DNA of 64,000 bases from Pseudomonadota bacterium. GTDB lineage: Bacteria; Pseudomonadota; Alphaproteobacteria; Rhizobiales; Methylopilaceae. The notes under the pieces were generated by a model. It worked only from the letters and a program-made list of their open reading frames with translations. It did not search any database and had not been told where the DNA came from. Of the stretch, positions 14,665-23,134 are shown piece after piece. Both the position numbers and the translations under genes were made by a program. How positions within the stretch are numbered: the stretch's first letter is position 1; each line of letters starts with the position of its first letter. Location of the stretch: positions 62,001-126,000 of the forward strand of contig JAEWFF010000014.1 in the NCBI GenBank assembly GCA_023388965.1, in the 5' to 3' direction.

Positions 14665-17606
14665 TCACCTGCCGTGACAGGCATGGGCGCAGGTTCCGGT
14701 TCCGGCTCGGGTGCCGGAGCCGAACGGGGTGCCCGCTGGCTGCGTACGGACTGATGCGCGAGCGCGATCAGCATCAATACGGTCGCGCCGACGACGAGCA
14801 GGAAGACGCCGATATCGAAGAGAAGGGCGCTTGCCGCCGGCACCGTGCCGATCCCGGGCAGGTCCACATAAGCGAAATAGGAGGTCAGGAACGGAAGGTC
14901 GAACAGCCACGCCGCCGCCCCCGTGCCTCCCGCCAAAAGCAGGCCGAGACTCATCCAGCGTACGGGCCGGATGCGCAGGCGCGCCTCGACCCAGTTCGTT
15001 CCGAAGGCCATGGATTGCAGGATGAACGCAACGGCCATGGTCAGGCCCGCGACGAAGCCGCCGCCGGGCAGATCGTGCCCGCGCAAGAGAAAATACAGGG
15101 CAACGGTTGCGATCACCGGGAACAGGAGCCGCATGATGAGCGCCGGCACCGCCATCGTGTCGGCAATGGTGTCGCCGACATGGCGGTTCGGATGGGTCTC
15201 GTCGTACGTATTCTGGGCGAGCTGCTGTTCGGGAACCGGAATGCTCTCGGGAGCGGGACGGAAACGCCGCAGCAGGGCAAAGACCGTCAGCGCGACGACT
15301 CCGAGAACCGTTATTTCCCCGAGCGTGTCGAAGCCGCGGAAATCGACCAGAATGACGTTGACGACATTGGTTCCGCCGCCCTTGGTGTATGCATTTTCCA
15401 CGAAGTAGCGCGAAATGCTGTCGGGCAACGGCCGCGTCATCGCCGCGTAGGAAAGCGCCGCAAGGCCGACGCCCGAGCCGACCGCGAGGACGATATCGCG
15501 GGCGCGGTGCCATTGCAGCACCTTGCCGAGAAGGTGGCCGGGATTTGCCTCGATGCGTTTCGGCAGCCAGCGCAGGCCGAGCAGAAGCAGAACCGTCGTT
15601 ACGGTTTCCACGACGAGCTGGGTCAGAGCGAGATCGGGAGCCGACAGCCAGACGAAGCTGATGCAGGCGACGAGGCCCGCGCCTCCGAGAAGGATGAGCG
15701 CGGCGAGGCGGTGGTATTTTGCCTGATAGGCGACGCCGAGGGCGCAGGCCATGCCGATGGCCCAGACGAGGGCGAAGCCCGGATCGAATCCGGAGGGGCG
15801 GCCAAAGGCAAGGCTGCCTTCCGCATAAAGCAGCGGCATCAGCCCGGCGATGAGCGCCACGACGACGAGCAGCTGTAATTGCGGCTGAAGGCGGCGCGTG
15901 CCGAGCAGATTTTCCAGCCATTTGGCGAACCGCCACGACAGGGCGACGAGCAGCCGTTCGAAAATGCGCTGGCCTTTTATGTAGCGCAGCAGCGGCGGGC
16001 CTTCGATGCCGCTCCGCAGATAGGGCTGCAGCATGAAATAGAAGGCGACGCCGCCGGCCATCGCGACCGCGCTCATCAGGAGGCCTGGCGTGAAGCCGTG
16101 CCAGACGACGAGGCTGTAGGGCGGAATGTTCGTTCCGATGACCGCATGCGCCGCCGCTGAGAGCGCCGGGCCGACCGTCAGCGAGGGCGCTATGCCGACC
16201 ACGATGCAGGCCAGAACGAGAAGCTCGACCGGAAGCAGCATCCAGCGCGGCGGCTCGTGCGGCGTGCTCGGCAAATCCGTCGGCGCCGGGCCGAAGAAGA
16301 CATCGCGGATGAAGCGCAGCGAATAGGCCACGGTGCATGTACTGGCAATGGTGACGATGTAGGGCAGAGCGCGGTCCACGAGCGAGCCGTCATGCAGTTC
16401 GACGGTCTCGGCGAAGAACATCTCCTTGGACAGGAAGCCGTTCAGCAGCGGCACGCCCGCCATGGCGGCGGCGGCGACCATTGCGAGCGTCGCCGTGATC
16501 GGCATGAACCGCCAAAGCCCGCTCAGGCGCCGGATATCGCGCGTTCCGCTTTCGTGATCGATGATGCCGGCGGCCATGAACAGGGACGCCTTGAAGGTGG
16601 CGTGGTTCATGATGTGGAAGATCGCGGCGACGATGCCGAGCGGCTTTCCGAGCCCGATCAATATGGTGATGAGGCCGAGATGGCTGATGGTCGAATAGGC
16701 CAGCAATCCCTTCAGGTCCTGCTGGAAGATCGCGCTATACGCGCCGAAGCCGAATGTGATGAGGCCGGAGGTCCCGACAATCCAGAGCCATTCGTCGGTT
16801 CCGCCGAGCGCGGGCCACAGCCGGATGAGCAGGAACACCCCGGCCTTCACCATGGTCGCGGAATGCAGATAGGCGGAGACCGGCGTCGGCGCCGCCATTG
16901 CGTGCGGCAGCCAGAAATGGAACGGGAACTGGGCGCTCTTGGTCAGTGCACCGAGAAGCACGAGGACGAGCGCGGGCAGATAGAGTTCGTGCGAGCGGAT
17001 CAGGAAACCGGAGGCCAGCACCCGGTCGAGGTCGTAACTACCGACAATGTGCCCGAGGATCAGCACGCCGGCCAGCAGGCAGAGCCCGCCCGCGCCGGTG
17101 ACGATCAGCGCCATGCGCGCCCCGTCGCGCGCGAGCGCGTTGTGGTGCCAATAGCCGATCAGGAGGAAGGAAACGAGGCTCGTCAACTCCCAGAAGAAGA
17201 CGAGCTGGATCAGGTTTCCCGACAGCACGATGCCGAGCATGGAGCCCATGAAGGCGAGCAGGAACGCATAGAAGCGCGGAACCGGATCTTCCGGAGACAT
17301 GTAATAGCGTGCGTACAGGACAATGAGGACGCCGATGCCCGTGATCAGCATCGAAAATATCCAGGCGAAGCCGTCCATCCTCAGCGTGAAGTCGAGCCCG
17401 AGCTGGGGAATCCATTCCACCGTGCGGCGGACCGTGCCGCCGTCGAGGATGTCGGGATAGGCCGCCGCCGTCAGAGCCAGCCCCGCCATCGCCACCGTGC
17501 CCGCGAGCCAGGCCGCGGTGTTGCGGGCATTGGTCGGCAACAGCGCCGCGATGCAGCTTCCAATGAACGGGAGCGTTACGAGGACGAGAAGCGGGTCAGT
17601 CGGCAT
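14661..17606 (-). CDS. mrpA: fused monovalent cation/H+ antiporter subunits MrpA and MrpB
   Basis: A 981-residue polytopic protein. Residues 1 to about 780 are MrpA: a NuoL-like pump core with FFWELTSLVSFLLIGYWHH, KSAQFPFHFWLPHAMAAPTP and SAYLHSATMVKAGVFLLIRL, followed by the MrpA C-terminal region containing the antiporter-specific helices. Residues from about 810 (TMAVPALIMRLLFPVIATVA, GHDLPGGGFVAGLTMAVAFI) are MrpB, so the two subunits are one polypeptide, as in other PhaAB-type operons of Rhizobiales. The tail is a low-complexity Pro/Glu repeat. It is the first gene of the operon and diverges from the small gene at 17802. The system expels Na+ and supports alkaline and salt tolerance. Confidence 0.93.
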   Translation of the reverse strand: MPTDPLLVLVTLPFIGSCIAALLPTNARNTAAWLAGTVAMAGLALTAAAYPDILDGGTVRRTVEWIPQLGLDFTLRMDGFAWIFSMLITGIGVLIVLYARYYMSPEDPVPRFYAFLLAFMGSMLGIVLSGNLIQLVFFWELTSLVSFLLIGYWHHNALARDGARMALIVTGAGGLCLLAGVLILGHIVGSYDLDRVLASGFLIRSHELYLPALVLVLLGALTKSAQFPFHFWLPHAMAAPTPVSAYLHSATMVKAGVFLLIRLWPALGGTDEWLWIVGTSGLITFGFGAYSAIFQQDLKGLLAYSTISHLGLITILIGLGKPLGIVAAIFHIMNHATFKASLFMAAGIIDHESGTRDIRRLSGLWRFMPITATLAMVAAAAMAGVPLLNGFLSKEMFFAETVELHDGSLVDRALPYIVTIASTCTVAYSLRFIRDVFFGPAPTDLPSTPHEPPRWMLLPVELLVLACIVVGIAPSLTVGPALSAAAHAVIGTNIPPYSLVVWHGFTPGLLMSAVAMAGGVAFYFMLQPYLRSGIEGPPLLRYIKGQRIFERLLVALSWRFAKWLENLLGTRRLQPQLQLLVVVALIAGLMPLLYAEGSLAFGRPSGFDPGFALVWAIGMACALGVAYQAKYHRLAALILLGGAGLVACISFVWLSAPDLALTQLVVETVTTVLLLLGLRWLPKRIEANPGHLLGKVLQWHRARDIVLAVGSGVGLAALSYAAMTRPLPDSISRYFVENAYTKGGGTNVVNVILVDFRGFDTLGEITVLGVVALTVFALLRRFRPAPESIPVPEQQLAQNTYDETHPNRHVGDTIADTMAVPALIMRLLFPVIATVALYFLLRGHDLPGGGFVAGLTMAVAFILQSMAFGTNWVEARLRIRPVRWMSLGLLLAGGTGAAAWLFDLPFLTSYFAYVDLPGIGTVPAASALLFDIGVFLLVVGATVLMLIALAHQSVRSQRAPRSAPAPEPEPEPAPMPVTAGE

Positions 17607-17801
17607 GTTCTATTTTGCGTATCCTTCAAAGGTCACAGCAAGGCCCGAAACCGCGGTCGGGCGTTAAAGATTGTTGTCGGGCGGCTTGCACGCGAATGCG
17701 GCCGGAGGGGCTATCCCGGGGCGCGCCCGAAATTGCGGCCGGTTGCCCACGGAACGGGCAGGGCCGACACTCGCCCGATCCCGATCATGGAGGATGGGAA
17801 A

Positions 17802-17975
17802 ATGGCGAAAAAGAAGGAGACACCGGAAGAGCGCGAAAAACGCGCTCTCGACGAGGAACTGGACCGGCAGCTCGAAGATACGTTTCCGGCGAGCGATCCG
17901 CCGAAGCTGACGCGCGATCCACGCCGGCGCGCGGATGCGCCGAAACCGGCATCCGGCAACAAAGGGCGGAAATAG
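17802..17975 (+). CDS. small conserved TFPASDPP protein of unknown function
   Basis: A 57-residue, highly charged and probably disordered protein: MAKKKETPEEREKRALDEEL followed by DRQLEDTFPASDPPKLTRDP. The TFPASDPP core recurs in small proteins of Alphaproteobacteria, so this is likely a real gene. ATG 17802 has GGAGGA 7 bases upstream. No function is known to me. The 195 bases separating it from mrpAB must hold both divergent promoters; I see no other feature there. Confidence 0.7.
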   Translation: MAKKKETPEEREKRALDEELDRQLEDTFPASDPPKLTRDPRRRADAPKPASGNKGRK

Positions 17976-18137
17976 GTAGAATGGGCGCGGACCGGCATGG
18001 TTGAGGGCTTATTTCAACCGGCACGATTCGCGGGCATTCTTTTGGGCGAGGAACATCGCCGCGAGGAATAACATTCATTTGCCATTGTCCGGCGATCGCC
18101 TTCCCCGGCTGCGGCATTTCGGCTAGTATAGGGGCGT

Positions 18138-18310
18138 TGGTCCAGGAGAACGCTGCTCCCCGCGGGGCGGCTACCGAAGGCGCAGAACCCGAAAACGCTC
18201 AGGTTTTATACTGGACCGACGGAACAAAGATCTGGAGAGCGCCCCGGCAGGGGCCGCCGAAGGGGCAAGCGGAGCATTTCCGTGAATCTCTCAGGCAAAA
18301 GGACAGATCG
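18138..18310 (+). promoter_or_regulatory. tandem glycine riboswitch upstream of dadA-like gene
   Basis: Two glycine aptamers stand in series. Aptamer 1 has P1 formed by GGTCCA at 18139-18144 and TGGACC at 18222-18227, with GGAGAACGC, CTACCGAAGGCGCA and ACGCTCAGG inside. Aptamer 2 has P1 formed by GATCTG at 18239-18244 and CAGATC at 18304-18309, with the classical blocks GGAGAGCGCC, GCCGAAGGGGCAAG, CTCTCAGGCAAAAGGACAG. The linker is about 11 bases, as expected for the tandem form. It ends 43 bases before the dadA-like start and probably turns expression on when glycine is plentiful. Confidence 0.92.
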
Positions 18311-18352
18311 GGGGAACGGAGAAACCCTGATGATCCTTTGCGGAGATATTCC

Positions 18353-19639
18353 ATGCGCTCTATCGCCATAATCGGAGCCGGCATCACCGGCGTCACCACA
18401 GCTTACGCTCTTGCCGGCAAGGGCTACGACGTCACCGTTTTCGACCGCAACCGCTATGCCGCGATGGAGACATCCTTCGCCAATGGCGGCCAGCTTTCGG
18501 CCTCCAATGCCGAGGTCTGGAACAATTGGTCGACGGTGTTCAAGGGCATCAAGTGGATGCTCCGGCGCGATGCGCCGCTGCTCTTCAACCCCAAGCCGAG
18601 CTGGCACAAATATTCCTGGATGGCGGAATTCGTCGCCAATATTCCGCGTTATCGCGAAAACACGATCGCGACCGCGCGCATGGCCATTCAGGGCCGGCGC
18701 TACATGTTCGAGATGGCGGACAAGGAAAACATCGATTTCGATCTCGAGCGGCGCGGCATCCTTCACATCTACCGCAGCAAGTCTGAGTTCGATCACGCCT
18801 CCCGCGTCAACGACATGCTGAGCGAAGCGGGGCTCGACCGGCGCCCCGTGACGCCGCAGGAGATGAAGGACATCGAGCCGACCCTGCACGGCGAATATTA
18901 CGGCGGCTTCTTCACGCCTTCCGATTGTACGGGCGACATCCACAAATTCACGCGCGGACTGGCCGATGCCTGCGAGCGCATGGGCGTGCGTTTCGAGCTC
19001 AACGCCGATGTCACGAAGATCGCGGCCGGCGAACGCCAGCGCGTGACCTGGCGGGAGGCGGGCGAATATTCCGATCTCAGGGAGCATGAGGCGGAATTCG
19101 ACGGCCTCGTCATCTGCGCGGGCAGCTACAGCCGCAAACTCGCCTCCATGGTCGGCGACCGCGTCAATATCTATCCGGTGAAGGGCTATTCCATCACCGT
19201 GATGATGGACGATGAGGAAAGCCGCGCCGGCGCGCCGTGGGTCAGCCTGCTCGACGACCATACGAAGATCGTCACCAGCCGCTACAAGAACCGGTTCCGG
19301 GTCGCCGGCACGGCCGAATACAACGGCTTCAACCGCGACATCCGCCACGACCGCATCGAGCCGCTGATCCAGTGGGTCGCGCACTGCTTCCCGCAGGTCA
19401 ACACGAGCCAGTGCGTGCCCTGGGCGGGGCTGCGGCCGATGATGCCGAACATGATGCCCCATGTCGGCGCAGGTTCGCGCCCCGGCATTTTCTACAATAC
19501 CGGACACGGCCATCTCGGTTGGACCCTGTCGGCGGCGACGGCGGAGATCATCGGCGAGGTGGTCGCGCAGAAATTGCCGCCGGATGCTCCCGCGCCACGG
19601 CAACAGGTCGCAGCCCGCGCGCGTGTGGCTGCGCTATAA
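18353..19639 (+). CDS. dadA: FAD-dependent D-amino acid dehydrogenase (DadA family)
   Basis: A 428-residue flavoprotein of the DAO/DadA family. The N-terminal dinucleotide-binding motif is IAIIGAGITGVTTAYALAGKG; ETSFANGGQLSASNAEVWNN is the DadA-specific flavin-contact stretch; FYNTGHGHLGWTLSAATAEI forms the C-terminal FAD contact. It should oxidise D-amino acids or glycine to the keto acid and ammonia with electrons passed to the respiratory chain. The tandem glycine riboswitch ahead of it argues that glycine or a close relative is a physiological substrate or signal. ATG 18353 is the first start after the aptamers; the open frame that runs back through the riboswitch is not coding. Confidence 0.9.
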   Translation: MRSIAIIGAGITGVTTAYALAGKGYDVTVFDRNRYAAMETSFANGGQLSASNAEVWNNWSTVFKGIKWMLRRDAPLLFNPKPSWHKYSWMAEFVANIPRYRENTIATARMAIQGRRYMFEMADKENIDFDLERRGILHIYRSKSEFDHASRVNDMLSEAGLDRRPVTPQEMKDIEPTLHGEYYGGFFTPSDCTGDIHKFTRGLADACERMGVRFELNADVTKIAAGERQRVTWREAGEYSDLREHEAEFDGLVICAGSYSRKLASMVGDRVNIYPVKGYSITVMMDDEESRAGAPWVSLLDDHTKIVTSRYKNRFRVAGTAEYNGFNRDIRHDRIEPLIQWVAHCFPQVNTSQCVPWAGLRPMMPNMMPHVGAGSRPGIFYNTGHGHLGWTLSAATAEIIGEVVAQKLPPDAPAPRQQVAARARVAAL

Positions 19640-19646
19640 AGGGCGC

Positions 19647-20243
19647 ATGGCAAAGCGCGTTCGTCCCGCCCTCATCGCCGGCCCGATCCTGTTCCTCATC
19701 GGACTGATCGGGCTCGGCGTCGGCTTTTTCGCATTCAAGCCCGCGCCCGTGGTGCAGACCACGGCCTCGCTGGTCGGTGGGCCGTTCGCGCTCACCGATC
19801 ACGAAGGCAAGCCGCTCACCGATGCCGACATGAAGGGCAAGCCCTTCCTCGTCTTCTTCGGCTTCACCCATTGCCCGGACATCTGCCCGGCCAAACTGTT
19901 CGAGATTTCGCAGGTTCTGAACATCGTCGAAAAGGACAAGCCCGATATTTCGGCGCTGTTCGTTTCGGTCGATCCCGAGCGCGATACGCCGGAAATTCTG
20001 AAGAACTACGTGTCGAGCTTCAACCCGCGCATTGTCGGGCTGACGGGCGATCAGGCTTCCATCGACAATGTGGTGAAGGCCTATCGTGCCTACGCGAAAA
20101 AAGTGCCGCAGGAGGGCGGGGAATACACGATGGACCACACCTCCATCGTCTACCTCATGAACGGGAAGGGCGAGTTCGTGACCTCGCTCGATATGTCGAA
20201 ACGCGACACCGAAGTCGCGCAGGACATTCTCAAGGCGCTCTGA
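19647..20243 (+). CDS. Sco1/SenC family copper chaperone
   Basis: A 198-residue protein with one N-terminal membrane anchor (ALIAGPILFLIGLIGLGVGF) and a periplasmic thioredoxin-like domain. The copper ligands are visible as CPDIC in FGFTHCPDICPAKL and the histidine in MDHTSIVYL. Sco proteins deliver copper to the CuA centre of cytochrome c oxidase. It starts 7 bases after the dadA stop, so it may be read through from the glycine-controlled transcript. Its 3' end overlaps the convergent glycosyltransferase by 14 bases. Confidence 0.9.
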   Translation: MAKRVRPALIAGPILFLIGLIGLGVGFFAFKPAPVVQTTASLVGGPFALTDHEGKPLTDADMKGKPFLVFFGFTHCPDICPAKLFEISQVLNIVEKDKPDISALFVSVDPERDTPEILKNYVSSFNPRIVGLTGDQASIDNVVKAYRAYAKKVPQEGGEYTMDHTSIVYLMNGKGEFVTSLDMSKRDTEVAQDILKAL

Positions 20244-22140
20244 GAACCGTCCTCCGGACCCGAAGCCCGTTCTCGGATGTGCGCGCGCGGCCGTGTTCGG
20301 TCTTCTCCCACAGGAACGGCACATGCGCGAGCTGCCAGACCGCGCGCCAGGCAGCGACCGAACTCAGCAGCCAATAGGCCGGCACGGTCGGAATCCAGAT
20401 CGCGAACCGTTTCAGCCCGCGCCGGTCGGCGCCGATGCCGGCCAGCGCCATTGCCGTGCCGAACCCCATGACGAGATTGAAGCCGTTCATCATCAGCGGA
20501 ATAAAGCCGCTCCAGTGCTCGCCGGGCGAAAGCCATACACCCGCGAACACCTGAGCCGCCGTGCCGATGATGAACACCGGCAGGATCAGCGCGCTCATCG
20601 GTATGCCGCCGATGAAGGCGTGGAAGGCGAGGAAATTGAGAAGCCCGAGTTCGCGGTAGAGCCGGCCGGGCTGGCGCATATTTACGGCCCAGGTCAGCAT
20701 ATAGCCCTTCAGCCAGCGCGTGCGCTGTTTCAGCCAGGCGGGCGTGGTGTTCGGCGCTTCCTCGAGCGTGCTCGACGGGATGACCGTCGAGCGGTAGCCC
20801 ATGCGGGCGAGGCGCACGCCGAGATCGGCATCCTCGGTGACGTTCCACGCATCCCAGCCGCCGACGCGTTCCAGAAGCGCAGTGCGGAAATGATTGGACG
20901 TGCCGCCGAGCGGAAAGAACAGGCGTATGCGCGCCAGAGCCGGAAGAAGCGCGTCGAACAGGCCGGCATATTCGAGCGCGAAAATGCGCGTCAGCCATCC
21001 GTCGCGGATATTGTCGATCACGAGTCGCGCCTGCGCGCAAGCAAGGCGTGCGCCGCCGCGTCGGAACGCATCGACCGCGACGCGCAATTGATCCGGGGCG
21101 GGCCGGTCCTCGGCGTCGTAGACGGCAAGAAGCGCGCCCCGCGCCGCCGCAAGCCCGGCATTGAGCGCGCGCGGTTTGGTGCGCGGTGCGCCGTCCGGTA
21201 CGGACAGGACTTCGAAATGGTTGGGCAGGCGCGTCCTTTCCAGAGCGGAGGACGTTTCGGTGTCGCCGGCCTCGATGAGTATTTTCACGTCGAGGCGCGC
21301 TTCGGGATAATCGAGCGCGCTCAGCGCGGCGATCAGCCCCGGAAGGCAGGCGGCCTCGCGATAGAGCGGTACGAGAATTGTATAGACAGGCAGAAGATCG
21401 TCGGGCAGGCGCGGCGAGGGAGGGGCACGCGGCTCGCCGAGAGCGGCCAGAAGGCGCAGGCCCGTCAGCATCAGAAATACCGTGCCGAAGACAAGACTCG
21501 CCGTCACCGGCGCGGTCAATGTTGCCGCGATGGCCGCGATCCCGGTGACGCCGAGAACGGCGGCGCACAGCCGTGCGAGCGCGGGTGAGCGCGCGGTGAA
21601 GGCGGGATCGACACGCTCGGCCTTCGCCGCCGCTTCCTCCGCAATGCTTTCGCCCGCCGCATGCAGCACGGCGCGCGTGAACATGGCCGGTGAGGCGATG
21701 AGCATGCGCGGAGCAGCGTGCGGCGCGCTTTGCAGGAGCCGGAACAGTTCGATGACCGCACGTCCGCGCAGAGCGGTGATGAAGCGACCGTCCGGCAGGC
21801 GCAGCAGGCCCGCCTGAAGCGCGGCGGAGGCCGCATTGGCCGGCAACGTGTCCGGCGGAAAATCGATATGGGCGAGCTGTTCGATGCCGAGGCGCGCGGC
21901 GAGCCGCTCGGTCACGCTTTCGGGATCGGCAGCGGTACAGGCGATCAGGGCATCGAGAGCCGGCACGTTCTGGACTTTGGCGCAATGCAATGCGCGGCTC
22001 AGGAGCGTCGGGTGTTCCAGCCCCGCCAGAAGAGCGCGGTCGATGCGGCTGTCGTCGGGCGATAAAGGCGGGGATTCGCGTACGCGCATGGGTGCGCGTT
22101 GCGGCGCGGAACGCCCCAGAAGCCTCGGAAAGCCCGCCAT
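20230..22140 (-). CDS. GT2-family membrane glycosyltransferase with N-terminal accessory domain
   Basis: A 636-residue protein. Residues 60-170 (ERLAARLGIEQLAHIDFPPD, LLRLPDGRFITALRGRAVIE) resemble the N-terminal domain seen in GspE/MshE-like and related glycosyltransferase proteins. Two membrane segments follow, then a processive-type GT2 domain with YDAEDRPAPDQL (DxD-like), TEDADLGVRL and QRTRW (QxxRW), and three or four C-terminal membrane segments. This layout is that of a cyclic-di-GMP-era exopolysaccharide or cellulose-like synthase of Rhizobiales; the product is unknown. ATG 22140 is chosen because the longer open frame runs over the divergent gene at 22232. Confidence 0.85.
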   Translation of the reverse strand: MAGFPRLLGRSAPQRAPMRVRESPPLSPDDSRIDRALLAGLEHPTLLSRALHCAKVQNVPALDALIACTAADPESVTERLAARLGIEQLAHIDFPPDTLPANAASAALQAGLLRLPDGRFITALRGRAVIELFRLLQSAPHAAPRMLIASPAMFTRAVLHAAGESIAEEAAAKAERVDPAFTARSPALARLCAAVLGVTGIAAIAATLTAPVTASLVFGTVFLMLTGLRLLAALGEPRAPPSPRLPDDLLPVYTILVPLYREAACLPGLIAALSALDYPEARLDVKILIEAGDTETSSALERTRLPNHFEVLSVPDGAPRTKPRALNAGLAAARGALLAVYDAEDRPAPDQLRVAVDAFRRGGARLACAQARLVIDNIRDGWLTRIFALEYAGLFDALLPALARIRLFFPLGGTSNHFRTALLERVGGWDAWNVTEDADLGVRLARMGYRSTVIPSSTLEEAPNTTPAWLKQRTRWLKGYMLTWAVNMRQPGRLYRELGLLNFLAFHAFIGGIPMSALILPVFIIGTAAQVFAGVWLSPGEHWSGFIPLMMNGFNLVMGFGTAMALAGIGADRRGLKRFAIWIPTVPAYWLLSSVAAWRAVWQLAHVPFLWEKTEHGRARTSENGLRVRRTVLRAP

Positions 22141-22231
22141 GCTTCCCCGTATATTGTCCGCCGGAATGCTTCCCAGCCCACGCCGTCCATTATAAGTTCC
22201 GGCCGAGCGGCAAAGGCGAGTCTTTTCGATC

Positions 22232-23068
22232 ATGCATTTCGTGCGGGTGGCCATTCTGGCGGCAATGTGTCTTGCGCCGGTCTGTGCCGCCAAGGCGCAG
22301 CCGCCCGCCGTGCCCCTTCCGCATATGCGCGGCACGCCCGTCGAGCTTGCGCCGGACGAGAAGGGGCCGCGCCGGCTCATCCGCTTCCTGACATCCGATC
22401 TCTATCCGCCGTTCCAATTCCTGAAGACCGACCAGTCTCCCGCTGGCCTGAATGTCGATCTGGCGCGCGCGCTCTGCACCGAGCTCGATTTTCCGTGCAC
22501 GATTCAGGCGCTGCCTTGGGACGAGCTTCTGCCCGCGCTCGACAGCGGGCGCGCGGACGCGCTGATCGCGGGGCTGCGGCCGACGCCGGAACTCGCGGGC
22601 AAGGCGGAACTCACACGCCCCTATTTCCGCCTTCCGGCGCGCTTTGCCGCGAGGACGGACGCGCCGCCCGAGATTTCGCCCGCCGCGCTTGCTGGCAGGA
22701 AGGTAGCAGTCGTCCAGGGCTCGGCCCATGAGGCCTATCTGAAGGCCTTTTTCGCTGAGGCCGATATCGCATCCTATCCGGACGCCGATGCCGCGCGCGC
22801 CGCCTTGAAAGCGAACGAGGTCGAGGCGGTATTCGGCGATGGGGCGGGACTTTCACTCTGGCTCGGCGGCACGGGCTCGGAAAATTGCTGCGCCTTTGCC
22901 GGCGGCCCCTATTTCGAGAGTCATTTCTTCGGCGAGGGCCTCGTCATCGCGGTCCGCAAGGGCGATGTCCGGCTGCGGCAGGACCTTGACCGCGCGCTCG
23001 ATGCGGTCGAGGACAAGGGCGTCTTTGCCGATCTTTACCTGCTCTGGTTCCCGACCGGCATTTTCTGA
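22232..23068 (+). CDS. extracellular solute-binding protein, family 3 type
   Basis: A 278-residue exported protein with a signal peptide ending at AKAQ. The body has the SBP family 3 pattern: FLTSDLYPPFQFLKTDQSPA, GLNVDLARALCTELDFPC, LPWDELLPALDSGRADALIA, GKVAVVQGSAHEAYL-type second lobe, and the C-terminal FADLYLLWFP. Such proteins deliver amino acids to ABC importers or act as sensor inputs, but no permease or ATPase gene is adjacent. It diverges from the glycosyltransferase with a 91-base shared promoter region. Confidence 0.85.
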   Translation: MHFVRVAILAAMCLAPVCAAKAQPPAVPLPHMRGTPVELAPDEKGPRRLIRFLTSDLYPPFQFLKTDQSPAGLNVDLARALCTELDFPCTIQALPWDELLPALDSGRADALIAGLRPTPELAGKAELTRPYFRLPARFAARTDAPPEISPAALAGRKVAVVQGSAHEAYLKAFFAEADIASYPDADAARAALKANEVEAVFGDGAGLSLWLGGTGSENCCAFAGGPYFESHFFGEGLVIAVRKGDVRLRQDLDRALDAVEDKGVFADLYLLWFPTGIF

Positions 23069-23134
23069 CGAACGCGGATTTGACGCACCGGGACGCCGAA
23101 CCTAGTTTCGCGCCCGGATTGAGGAGCTATTTCA

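Noticed and set aside
16257..17975. 572-codon plus-strand frame opposite mrpA
   Set aside because: Only its last 57 codons, with their own ribosome binding site, are real; the rest is antisense to mrpAB.
18137..18352. Open frame extending dadA upstream through the riboswitch
   Set aside because: The region folds as two glycine aptamers and lies before the FAD motif start; the open frame is a result of high GC content.
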